From contig JAAQVN010000001.1 in NCBI GenBank assembly GCA_011754535.1, positions 2,480,001 through 2,544,000 of the forward strand: a stretch of DNA of 64,000 bases, read 5' to 3'. Shown here one piece after another: positions 44,506 through 52,448 of the stretch. This DNA comes from Enterobacter asburiae. Lineage in GTDB: Bacteria > Pseudomonadota > Gammaproteobacteria > Enterobacterales > Enterobacteriaceae. The notes under the pieces are model-generated. The model saw only the letters and a list, made by a program, of their open reading frames with translations, was not told where the DNA came from and ran no database searches. Both the position numbers and the translations under genes were made by a program. Positions within the stretch are counted from its first letter, which is position 1. Every line of letters starts with the position of its first letter.

Positions 44506-45612
44506 ATGACAACACTTCAACTCCAGACCCCGGCAACAACGCGTAAATTCTGGTCAGGCATGAGCCTGTTCTGCCTTGCGCTGCTGGTTGCCCCCATGGT
44601 AGCCACGCAGCTGGGCGGCAACTACTGGGTGCGCGTTATCGACTTCGCCCTGCTCTACATCATGCTGGCGCTGGGGCTCAATATTGTGGTGGGCTATACC
44701 GGCCTGCTGGATATGGGGTTTATCGCCTTTTACGCGGTCGGGGCTTACCTCGCTGCGCTAATGGCCTCGCCACATTTGCTGGAGGTATTTCCTCTCCTCG
44801 GCGTCTGGTTCCCGGACGGGCTGCACACGTCATATCTGTTGATTATTCCGCTGGCTGCGCTTGTTGCCGCAGTCTGCGGCATTTTACTGGGTGCTCCCAC
44901 GCTGAAGCTGCGTGGCGACTACCTGGCGATAGTGACCCTCGGATTTGGGGAAATTATCCGCATCCTGATGCGTAACCTCGACCGTCCGGTGAACATCACC
45001 AATGGTGCAAAGGGCATTACCGGGGTGGATACGCTGAATCTGTTCGGCCTGAAGTTCAGCGGCGTATACCACTGGTTTGGTTTCAAAGTGCCTGCCCTGT
45101 GGCTGTGGTACTACCTGCTGATGCTGGTCATTGTGGCGATTATTGTTGTCTGCCTGCGCCTGCAGCACTCGCGTATTGGCCGCGCCTGGCACGCCATCCG
45201 TGAAGACGAGGATGTGGCCCGCGCGATGGGCATCAACGTACGTAACTACAAGCTGCTGGCCTTTGCAATGGGCGCCTCTTTTGGTGGCGTGGCGGGCGCC
45301 CTGTTCGGCGCGTTTCAGGGCTTTGTCTCCCCGGAATCCTTCACTTTACAGGAATCCATTGCCGTGCTGGCGATGGTGGTGCTGGGCGGTATGGGTCACA
45401 TTCCCGGCGTGATCCTCGGCGCGGTACTGCTTACCGCCCTGCCGGAACTGCTGCGCAGCCAGGCAGCCCCGGTACAGCAGGCGCTGTTCGGCACGGTACT
45501 GATTGATCCGGAAGTGTTGCGTCAGCTTTTCTACGGCCTGGCGCTGGTGCTGGTCATGCTGGTACGCCCTGCCGGGATCTGGCCGGTACGCCACAAAGAG
45601 GTGAATACATGA
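44506..45612 (+). CDS. Branched-chain-type ABC transporter permease (LivM family)
   Basis: 368-residue partner permease. The LivM hallmark LGLNIVVGYTGLLDMGFIAFYAVGAYL is at about 56-85, followed by FGEIIRILMRNLD and the late GGMGHIPGVILGA loop. It starts 8 bp after LivH and overlaps the ATPase gene by four bases. Confidence 0.92.
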   Translation: MTTLQLQTPATTRKFWSGMSLFCLALLVAPMVATQLGGNYWVRVIDFALLYIMLALGLNIVVGYTGLLDMGFIAFYAVGAYLAALMASPHLLEVFPLLGVWFPDGLHTSYLLIIPLAALVAAVCGILLGAPTLKLRGDYLAIVTLGFGEIIRILMRNLDRPVNITNGAKGITGVDTLNLFGLKFSGVYHWFGFKVPALWLWYYLLMLVIVAIIVVCLRLQHSRIGRAWHAIREDEDVARAMGINVRNYKLLAFAMGASFGGVAGALFGAFQGFVSPESFTLQESIAVLAMVVLGGMGHIPGVILGAVLLTALPELLRSQAAPVQQALFGTVLIDPEVLRQLFYGLALVLVMLVRPAGIWPVRHKEVNT

Positions 45613-46376
45613 GTCTGTTAACCGTGCGCAATATGTCAAAACGCTTCGGCGGCCTTACCGCCGTGGACGACGTTTCGCTCTGCGTAAATAAGGGTGAGAT
45701 CTACGGACTCATCGGCCCTAACGGGGCGGGAAAAACCACCTGCTTTAACCTGATCACCGGGCTTTATCCGGCGGACAGCGGTGAGTTTTCTATTGCCGAT
45801 AAGCCCTATTTCCCGAAGCACATTGAGAAAGTTACCGCCGCCGGGATTGCGCGCACCTTTCAGAACGTGCGCCTCTTTAGCGACATGTCGGTGCTGGAAA
45901 ACGTGATGGTGGGCCGCCACGTGCGCACCCGTAACGGTCTGTGGGCCGCGCTGAGCCGCCACAGGCGTGCACGCGAGGAAGAGAGGCAGACCCGGGAGCT
46001 GGCCTGGCACTGGCTGGAGTACACCGGTATTGCGAAGTTCGCCCACTACCGCGCCCGCGATCTGGCCTATGGTCACCAGCGCCGTCTCGAAATTGCCCGC
46101 GCGCTGGCAACGGAACCGATGCTGCTGGCGCTGGACGAACCCGCCGCCGGGATGAACGCGGCGGAAAAAGTGGCGCTTGGCGAACTACTTACCCGTATTC
46201 GGGATGACGGTAAAACCCTGCTGATGATTGAGCATGACGTCAAGCTGGTGATGGGCATCTGCGACCGTCTGACGGTGCTCGATTACGGCAAAACGCTCGC
46301 CACCGGCACGCCGGAAAGCGTGCGTCGCGACCCGGCGGTGATCGCCGCCTGGCTTGGAGGCAACGGCCATGTCTGA
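45609..46376 (+). CDS. Branched-chain-type ABC transporter ATPase (LivG family)
   Basis: 255-residue ATPase with Walker A GPNGAGKTT, the Liv-type signature region LAYGHQRRLEIARALA (Gly-His-Gln in place of LSGGQ), Walker B LLALDEPAAGMN, and H-loop IEHD. Overlaps both neighbours. Confidence 0.92.
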   Translation: MSLLTVRNMSKRFGGLTAVDDVSLCVNKGEIYGLIGPNGAGKTTCFNLITGLYPADSGEFSIADKPYFPKHIEKVTAAGIARTFQNVRLFSDMSVLENVMVGRHVRTRNGLWAALSRHRRAREEERQTRELAWHWLEYTGIAKFAHYRARDLAYGHQRRLEIARALATEPMLLALDEPAAGMNAAEKVALGELLTRIRDDGKTLLMIEHDVKLVMGICDRLTVLDYGKTLATGTPESVRRDPAVIAAWLGGNGHV

Positions 46377-47088
46377 ATTACTGAAGGTAGAACGTCTGGA
46401 CGTGCATTACGGCGGCATTCAGGCCGTACGCGATGTCTCCTTTACCCTTCACGAGGGCGAACAGGCTACGCTGATCGGCGCTAACGGCGCGGGGAAAAGC
46501 TCCACCGTGCGCGCCGTTACCGGGCTGGAAAGCTTTAGCGGCAGCATTGAATTCAGCGGTAAAGCGGTACGTAAACACAGCCCCGAAGCCCTGCTCCGCG
46601 ACGGTCTGGTCATGGTCCCGGAGGGACGCGGGATCTTCTCCCGCATGACGGTACTGGAAAATCTGCAGATGGGCGCCTGGCTCAGGCGTGACACTGTCAC
46701 CATCAAGCGCGAGATAAACGAGATTTTCGAGCGCTTCCCGCGTCTGGGCGAACGTCAGCATCAGCTTGCCGGCCTGCTGTCCGGCGGTGAGCAACAGCTG
46801 CTGGCCCTTAACCGTGCCCTGCTCAGTCACCCGCGGCTGTTGATCCTCGACGAACCCTCGATGGGCCTTGCGCCGAAGATGGTAGATAACATTTTTTCCG
46901 TCATCGCCGACCTGCGCGAGCGCGGCGTTGCCCTGCTGCTCATCGAACAAAACGCCCGTCTCGCGCTGGAAGTCACCGACAGCGCGTGGGTCATGGACAG
47001 CAGCAGCATTGTTCATCATGGCGAATCGAAAGCGCTGCTCAATGACGACCAGATTGCACAGATTTATTTGGGCGAAATGCCCATTTAA
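46369..47088 (+). CDS. Branched-chain-type ABC transporter ATPase (LivF family)
   Basis: 239-residue ATPase from the ATG at 46369, where LivF homology begins. It carries GANGAGKSS, LSGGEQQLLALNRALL, LLILDEPSMGLAP and the Liv-type IEQN loop. It overlaps LivG by eight bases, so it is translationally coupled. Confidence 0.92.
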   Translation: MSELLKVERLDVHYGGIQAVRDVSFTLHEGEQATLIGANGAGKSSTVRAVTGLESFSGSIEFSGKAVRKHSPEALLRDGLVMVPEGRGIFSRMTVLENLQMGAWLRRDTVTIKREINEIFERFPRLGERQHQLAGLLSGGEQQLLALNRALLSHPRLLILDEPSMGLAPKMVDNIFSVIADLRERGVALLLIEQNARLALEVTDSAWVMDSSSIVHHGESKALLNDDQIAQIYLGEMPI

Positions 47089-47116
47089 CAACACCAGCCA
47101 ACACCAGGGAAATACA

Positions 47117-48274
47117 ATGAAAACAGTAAAAATCAGTGCGCTCAGCGCCGCTATCCTCCTCGGCAGCTTTGCCTCGACGGCAGCTTGGGCAGCCGAAGGG
47201 GAAACCGTGGTTATCGGTCTGGCAGGCCCGCTCACCGGCCCGTCCGCCCGTATCGGTAAAGATCTGGAAAACGGCGCGCAGTTGGCTATCGATGACATCA
47301 ACAAGCAGCACCCGACCATCGGCGGCAAAGCGGTAACCTTCAAACTGCAGTCCGAAGACGATCAGTCAGACCCGCGCACTGCCGTAGCCGTCGCGCAGCG
47401 TCTGGTGGATAGCGGCGTGGCGGGCGTGGTCGGCCACTGGAACACCGGCACCAGCATTCCTGCCGCACGTATCTATCACGATGCGGGCATCGCCCAGGTG
47501 GCACCGGTCGCAACCGGCCATGCCTATACCAAACAGGGTTTTGACACCAGCTTCCGAGTGATGGGCCACGACGATGACGGCGGCCAGCTCGCCGGCCAGT
47601 ACGCGGTCAACGCGCTGAAAGCCAAACGCATTGCGGTGATCGACGACCGTACCGCCTTTGGTCAGGGTCTGGCGGACCAGTTTATTAAATCGCTTGAAGC
47701 GCAGGGCGTGAAGGTTGTCGATCGTCAGTATGTGGATGACAAAACGGTGGACTTCAGCGCCGTGCTGACCGCTATCCGGAGTAAAAACGCCGATCTGATC
47801 TTCTTCGGCGGCGTCGACAGCCAGGCCGCACCGCTGGCGCGTCGTATCAAACAGCTGGGCATGAACGCCACCCTGATGGGCGCAGGCGGATTTGTCAGCC
47901 AGACGTTCCTGCAGCTGGCGCAGAAAGAAGGCGAAGGCGTGGTCGCCCTCGAACCAGGCCTGCCGGTTGAGCAGATGCCGGGCGGTAAAGCGTTCGAACA
48001 GGCGTACCAGTCACGCTACCACACCCATATCGAACTGCACGCCCCGTTCGCCTATGACGCCACCCGCGTGCTGGTTGCGGCGATGGAAAAAGCAGACTCC
48101 GTTGAGCCGTCCGACTATCTGCCCGCCCTGCGCGCCATCAGCTACGCCGGCGTCACCGGACAGATCGCGTTTGATAAAGAAGGCAACCTGAAATCGCCGT
48201 CTTTCACCGTTTACAAAGTTGTCGATGGCAAATGGCAGCCGCAGACCGTGCTGGGTGGCGCAAAAGCGAAGTAA
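47117..48274 (+). CDS. Branched-chain-type periplasmic binding protein (LivJ/LivK family)
   Basis: 385-residue exported binding protein; signal peptide MKTVKISALSAAILLGS cut at AWA-A. The mature part has the family start VVIGLAGPLTGPSARIGKDLENGA, IAVIDDRTAFGQGLAD and VVGHWNTGTS. The ATG at 47117 is chosen because it opens the signal peptide; the open frame runs back into livF. The ligand is probably not a plain branched-chain amino acid given the ATC hydrolase that follows 18 bp later. Confidence 0.92.
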   Translation: MKTVKISALSAAILLGSFASTAAWAAEGETVVIGLAGPLTGPSARIGKDLENGAQLAIDDINKQHPTIGGKAVTFKLQSEDDQSDPRTAVAVAQRLVDSGVAGVVGHWNTGTSIPAARIYHDAGIAQVAPVATGHAYTKQGFDTSFRVMGHDDDGGQLAGQYAVNALKAKRIAVIDDRTAFGQGLADQFIKSLEAQGVKVVDRQYVDDKTVDFSAVLTAIRSKNADLIFFGGVDSQAAPLARRIKQLGMNATLMGAGGFVSQTFLQLAQKEGEGVVALEPGLPVEQMPGGKAFEQAYQSRYHTHIELHAPFAYDATRVLVAAMEKADSVEPSDYLPALRAISYAGVTGQIAFDKEGNLKSPSFTVYKVVDGKWQPQTVLGGAKAK

Positions 48275-48292
48275 CGCAGTGAGGGCAATGTG

Positions 48293-48775
48293 ATGAGTGA
48301 TAATAACGAGCTGGGCATTCTCGCCCGCCGCAAAATTGAAGCAGAAATTATTAAGCCAATTTATGAAATCCTGGTGCGCGAGATAGGAAAAGCTCGCGCC
48401 CAGGCGGTCATTGGCGAGGCTATCGAGCAGGCCGCGATTGACGCAGGCAAAGCGTTTGCCAGCAAAGAACCCAACGGCGCGGACGTCAAGAGTTTCATCG
48501 CTCTGCAGTATCTGTGGGAAAAAGATAACGCGCTTGACGTGAAGGTGATCGACGCCGACGACCAGCAGTACAACTACAACGTGACCCGCTGCCGCTACGC
48601 GGAGATGTATCACGAAATGGGGCTGGGAGAGATTGGTCATCTGCTCTCCTGCGCGCGCGATGAAAAATTCATCGTTGGCTATGCGCCGGACGTAAAGCTG
48701 ACCCGCACGACCACCATCATGCAGGGCGGTTCGTGCTGTGATTTCCGCTACCGCAGTAGTAAGGACAAGACATGA
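48293..48775 (+). CDS. L-2-amino-thiazoline-4-carboxylate (ATC) hydrolase family protein
   Basis: 160-residue soluble protein resembling the ATC hydrolase family (AtcB of Pseudomonas), which opens the thiazoline ring to N-carbamoyl-cysteine. Visible features are a helical N-terminus (ARRKIEAEIIKPIYEILVREIG), the segment YNVTRCRYAEMYHEMGLGEIGHLLSCARDEKF, and a late GGSCCDFRYR. The last two carry conserved-looking Cys residues. The identification is from memory and fits the next gene, which is of the AtcC (N-carbamoyl amino acid hydrolase) type. A GAGGG ribosome site precedes the ATG; it overlaps the next gene by ATGA. Confidence 0.75.
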   Translation: MSDNNELGILARRKIEAEIIKPIYEILVREIGKARAQAVIGEAIEQAAIDAGKAFASKEPNGADVKSFIALQYLWEKDNALDVKVIDADDQQYNYNVTRCRYAEMYHEMGLGEIGHLLSCARDEKFIVGYAPDVKLTRTTTIMQGGSCCDFRYRSSKDKT

Positions 48776-49998
48776 TCCGCATTAACGCCGAACGGCTGTG
48801 GTCAACGCTTGAGATGATGGCGCAGATCGGCGGCACGCCCGCCGGTGGCGTGACCCGCCTGGCACTGAGCGAGGAAGATCGCATTGCGCGTAACCTGCTG
48901 CGCGACTGGGCGCTGGACGCGGGTTTCACCTGCGACATCGACAGCATGGGCACTATGTTTATCCGCCGCGCCGGGAAAAACCCGCAGCTTGCTCCGGTCA
49001 TGACAGGTTCACATGTGGATACCCAGCCGCTGGGCGGTAACTACGACGGGGTGTACGGCGTGCTGGCCGGGCTGGAGCTGCTGCGTACCCTAAACGATCG
49101 TCACGTTGAGACTGAACGTGACGTTGTGCTGGTGAACTGGACTAACGAAGAAGGCGCGCGCTTTGCGCCGGCCATGCTCGCTTCAGGGGTCTGGACGGGA
49201 CAATTTAGCGAAGCGTACGCGCATTCCCGCGCGGATAACGAAGGCATCACCGTGGGGGAAGCGCTGGATAACATCGGCTACCGGGGGAAAGCCCCTGCCC
49301 GCGCGTTTCCGGTTCACGCCTGCTACGAACTGCACATCGAGCAGGGCCCGATCCTGGAAGATGAAGCCGTCGATATCGGGTTAGTCCGTGCGGCTATGGG
49401 CCAGCGCTGGTTTACCCTCACGCTGGATGGATTCGCCGCCCATGCCGGCACCACGCCGATGCACAGCCGCCGCGATGCGTTAACCGCCTTTGCCGATCTG
49501 GCGCTGAAGGTGGAAGAGATTGGCTATCGGCATGCGCCGGACGGACGCGCGACGATCGGTATGGCGCAGGTTACGCCAAATTCGCGCAACGTAGTGCCGT
49601 CTCGCGTGGTGTGCAGCGTGGAGTTCAGACATCCTGCCCGGGAGGCGCTGGAAGCGATGGAGACAGCGCTGCATCTGGCGGCGCAAAGCCTGAGCGCGCG
49701 GGGCGTAACGGCTGATGTGGAACGGATTTTTGACTACGAGCCGATTGCGTTTGATGCCGTATGCCTGGCCCGCACGGAGAAAGCAGTAGCGGAACTGGGC
49801 TATTCGTCGAAATCCATGGTCTCTGGCGCGGGACACGACGCCTGCTACGTCAGCAAAGTCGCGCCTGCCAGCATGATCTTCATTCCCTGCGTGAAGGGTA
49901 TCAGCCACAACGAAGCCGAGAAGATCCTGCCGGAGTGGGCAGAGAAAGGGGCAAACGTGCTGCTGCACAGCGTGCTTGCCGCCGCGCAGGACACATAA
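48772..49998 (+). CDS. M20-family Zn hydrolase, N-carbamoyl-L-amino acid hydrolase type
   Basis: 408-residue cytoplasmic amidohydrolase of the HyuC/allantoate-amidohydrolase group. Metal ligands are visible in GSHVDTQP (His, Asp), NWTNEEGARFAP (Glu) and later HIEQGPILE and ISHNEAEK. The dimer-domain motif FAAHAGTTPM is typical. In the Pseudomonas ATC pathway an enzyme of this type releases cysteine from N-carbamoyl-cysteine. Other substrates in the family are ureidoglycine-type compounds, allantoate and beta-ureidopropionate. It ends the operon and is followed by a strong hairpin. Confidence 0.88.
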   Translation: MIRINAERLWSTLEMMAQIGGTPAGGVTRLALSEEDRIARNLLRDWALDAGFTCDIDSMGTMFIRRAGKNPQLAPVMTGSHVDTQPLGGNYDGVYGVLAGLELLRTLNDRHVETERDVVLVNWTNEEGARFAPAMLASGVWTGQFSEAYAHSRADNEGITVGEALDNIGYRGKAPARAFPVHACYELHIEQGPILEDEAVDIGLVRAAMGQRWFTLTLDGFAAHAGTTPMHSRRDALTAFADLALKVEEIGYRHAPDGRATIGMAQVTPNSRNVVPSRVVCSVEFRHPAREALEAMETALHLAAQSLSARGVTADVERIFDYEPIAFDAVCLARTEKAVAELGYSSKSMVSGAGHDACYVSKVAPASMIFIPCVKGISHNEAEKILPEWAEKGANVLLHSVLAAAQDT

Positions 49999-50003
49999 GC
50001 CGC

Positions 50004-50043
50004 CTTACCGGGCCTGCAAAAACGCTCCCGCAGGCCCGGTAAG
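50004..50043. terminator. Strong hairpin between converging atc-type operon and smvA
   Basis: CTTACCGGGCCTGC and GCAGGCCCGGTAAG form a perfect 14-bp stem with a 12-base loop. It is REP-like in sequence and probably ends or stabilises transcripts from both sides. Confidence 0.65.
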
Positions 50044-50059
50044 CTCAACCTGGCACATT

Positions 50060-51547
50060 TTACGGCTTCGGCACCTTCGCCAGGCTAAACCAGATCCCGA
50101 CGGCCAGCAGCAACAGCATTCCTCCTGCGCTGCCCAGCGCCACGCTGTGCGAGGTGATAAACGCGCTTTTCGCCGCTTCAATCACCGGCTCCGCCAGCGT
50201 CGGCGTCAGATCCTGCGCTACCTTCATTGCCTCACCTATGGATGACGAAGCCTGGTCGACGAGCGATGCATTGAGCCCCTGCGGCAGATTAATTGACGCG
50301 GAGAAGCTGCGGGTCAACAGCAGACCAAAGATGGCGATCCCCAGCCCGGCGCCCAGTTCATAGGACATGGTTTCAATGGCCCCTGCGGCGGCTGCTTTCT
50401 CTTTCGGCGCGGCCGCCATAATGGCCGAGGTCGAGGCCAGAAGCGCGCTGGCGGCGCTAAAGCCCAGCAGCACCATCAGGCCCCACGCCTGCCACTGCTG
50501 CGTGCTGAAATCAAGCATCGACAGACCGATAAAGCTGACCGCACTGAGGCCCATACCACCCGCAGCGACAATGCGCAGCCCCAGACGGCCCACCAGCACA
50601 CCGGCGATCGGCCCGCTGAATCCGCTAGCCACCATCACCGGGAGCATGAACATGCCCGCCTCGAAGGGCGTAAAGCGGTGGACAAACTGCAGCTCTTGCG
50701 CCATCAGCAGTTCAAAGCCCACCAGCGCGATCATCGCCGTCATCGCCATCACCACGCCGCTTAAAATGATGCGGTGACAGAACAGGCGCATGTCGATCAT
50801 CGGCACGCGGGCGCGCAGCTGGATGCGCACGAAAATAAACAGCATCACGGCCCCCGTGAGCAAGGTACACGCCACAAGCCACGGCGACAGAACGCCTTTT
50901 AACGCGGTTTTGGCGCTGTAGACCAGCAGTAGAATGGCCACAATCAGCATGATCGCATGGCTCATATTTAACGGCTGCTCAGGGCGCCCTTCCTGCTGCG
51001 GGACAAAGCGCGCGGCAAGGGTAACGACGATAAGCACGATCGGCACGTTGATCAAAAATACCGAGCCCCAGTAGAAGTGCTCCAGCAGCATACCGCCAAT
51101 CAGCGGACCAAACGCCGCCCCGCCTGAACCCACCGCCGCCCAGACGCCGAGCGCGATGTTGCGATCTTTCGCGTCGGTAAAGAGCGTGCGGATCCCCGCA
51201 AGCGTAGCCGGGATGATCATTGCCGCACCGATCGCCAGCGAGGCGCGCGCCGCTATCAGCCACCCTGCTGAGGGGGCAAACGCGGCCGCCAGCGACGACA
51301 GGCCAAACAGCGTGCTGCCGATTATCAATAGCCGTTTAAAACCGATGCGGTCACCCAGGGCGCCCATCGGCAGCACCATTCCCGCCATCACCAGCGAGTA
51401 AATATCGATGATCCACAGCAATTCATTGCCGCTGGCGCCCAGCGTCATGCTCAATGTCGGCGCCGCCACGTGCAGCACCGTCGCGTCAATCGCCACCGGG
51501 ATATACACCAGCACGATAATCACTAACGCTAACCACTGACGAAACAT
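50060..51547 (-). CDS. smvA: MFS efflux pump SmvA (DHA2 family)
   Basis: Proton-driven multidrug pump with 14 predicted spans, 495 residues, matching Salmonella SmvA in start (MFRQWLALVIIVLVYIPVAIDATVL), length and most of its sequence. Exports cationic biocides such as methyl viologen, chlorhexidine and quaternary ammonium compounds. The ATG at 51547 is chosen by that match; the open frame runs 51 residues further upstream, through the operator region. Divergent from its TetR repressor gene. Confidence 0.94.
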   Translation of the reverse strand: MFRQWLALVIIVLVYIPVAIDATVLHVAAPTLSMTLGASGNELLWIIDIYSLVMAGMVLPMGALGDRIGFKRLLIIGSTLFGLSSLAAAFAPSAGWLIAARASLAIGAAMIIPATLAGIRTLFTDAKDRNIALGVWAAVGSGGAAFGPLIGGMLLEHFYWGSVFLINVPIVLIVVTLAARFVPQQEGRPEQPLNMSHAIMLIVAILLLVYSAKTALKGVLSPWLVACTLLTGAVMLFIFVRIQLRARVPMIDMRLFCHRIILSGVVMAMTAMIALVGFELLMAQELQFVHRFTPFEAGMFMLPVMVASGFSGPIAGVLVGRLGLRIVAAGGMGLSAVSFIGLSMLDFSTQQWQAWGLMVLLGFSAASALLASTSAIMAAAPKEKAAAAGAIETMSYELGAGLGIAIFGLLLTRSFSASINLPQGLNASLVDQASSSIGEAMKVAQDLTPTLAEPVIEAAKSAFITSHSVALGSAGGMLLLLAVGIWFSLAKVPKP

Positions 51548-51570
51548 AAATTTCCTTTTTATTTCAAACA

Positions 51571-51584
51571 TGGACACATGTCCA
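51571..51584. promoter_or_regulatory. Putative SmvR operator
   Basis: TGGACA-CA-TGTCCA is a perfect inverted repeat in the 116-bp smvA-smvR gap. A related element, TGAACG-CA-TGTCCA, with one intact half, is at 51606-51619. The two are 35 bp apart (between starts). Confidence 0.65.
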
Positions 51585-51663
51585 GGATGCGATCCTACGT
51601 AAAGTTGAACGCATGTCCAGCTTTTTGTTACACTCGTTTCGGTCCTATTGAGGGTAGAAAAAA

Positions 51664-52239
51664 ATGCGGTATTTGAACAAGGAAGAGAGACGGGAAGCAA
51701 TCCTCCAGGCCGCGATGCGTGTGGCCCTGAGCGAGGGGCTGGCCGCTATGACGGTACGGCGCATTGCCGCAGAAGCGGGCGTCGCGACCGGACAGGTCCA
51801 CCACCACTTTGCCTCCGGCGGCGAGTTAAAATCGCTGGCGTTTGTGCGCGTGATCCGCGAGCTGCTGGATGCCGACGTGGTGGGCGAAAACGCCAGCTGG
51901 CGGGAACGGCTGCACAGCATGCTCGGCAGTGACGACGGTGGCCTTGAACCTTACATTCGCCTCTGGCGGGAAGCCCAAATTCTCGCCAGCCGGGATCCCG
52001 AGATCAAAGCGGCTTATGTCCTGACCATGGAGATGTGGCATCAGGAGACCGTGGCGATTATCCGTGCCGGGGCGGCTGCCTGCGCGTTCACGCTTAGCGA
52101 TCGGGCGGAAAATATCGCCTGGCGTTTAATAGGGCTGGTTTGTGGCCTGGATGGGATCGCCGTATTAAATATGCCAGAAATGGACGAGGCGGCGTTTAAT
52201 AAGCATCTCGACAAACTTATCACGCTGGAATTGTTTTAA
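51664..52239 (+). CDS. smvR: TetR-family repressor SmvR
   Basis: 191-residue TetR regulator with the helix-turn-helix at about residues 10-55 (AMTVRRIAAEAGVATGQVHHHFASGGEL) and a C-terminal ligand domain. Divergent arrangement with smvA matches the pair known in Klebsiella and Salmonella, where loss of SmvR raises biocide tolerance. No disruption is visible, so the repressor looks intact. A terminator follows. Confidence 0.92.
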   Translation: MRYLNKEERREAILQAAMRVALSEGLAAMTVRRIAAEAGVATGQVHHHFASGGELKSLAFVRVIRELLDADVVGENASWRERLHSMLGSDDGGLEPYIRLWREAQILASRDPEIKAAYVLTMEMWHQETVAIIRAGAAACAFTLSDRAENIAWRLIGLVCGLDGIAVLNMPEMDEAAFNKHLDKLITLELF

Positions 52240-52264
52240 TACTCCTTCTGGAGTATTAATTTTT
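52238..52264 (+). terminator. Intrinsic terminator of smvR
   Basis: AATACTCC-TTC-TGGAGTATT followed by AATTTTT, overlapping the smvR stop codon. Confidence 0.75.
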
Positions 52265-52290
52265 GCACTAGTTACAATTAGTAACACATT

Positions 52291-52336
52291 AAGCGAACCC
52301 TTATTTCCATTCTAATCTCGGGGGTTCGCTTTTTTA
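52291..52336 (+). terminator. Second hairpin with T-run in smvR-narU gap
   Basis: AAGCGAACCC (52291) pairs with GGGTTCGCTT (52323) and a TTTTT run follows. It comes 30 bp after the smvR terminator, and a palindrome GTTAC-AATTA-GTAAC (52271-52285) lies between. What transcript it ends is unclear; backup termination or a small RNA are both possible. Confidence 0.6.
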
Positions 52337-52448
52337 TCTATCCTTTCAGATGTATCCCAAAACATCCTAAAAACCCAATAATACACAACCACCCATCTTT
52401 TTGTTTTTACTTCATTTTTCTCTCCGTCAAGGTAAGCAAGAGGGCGAT

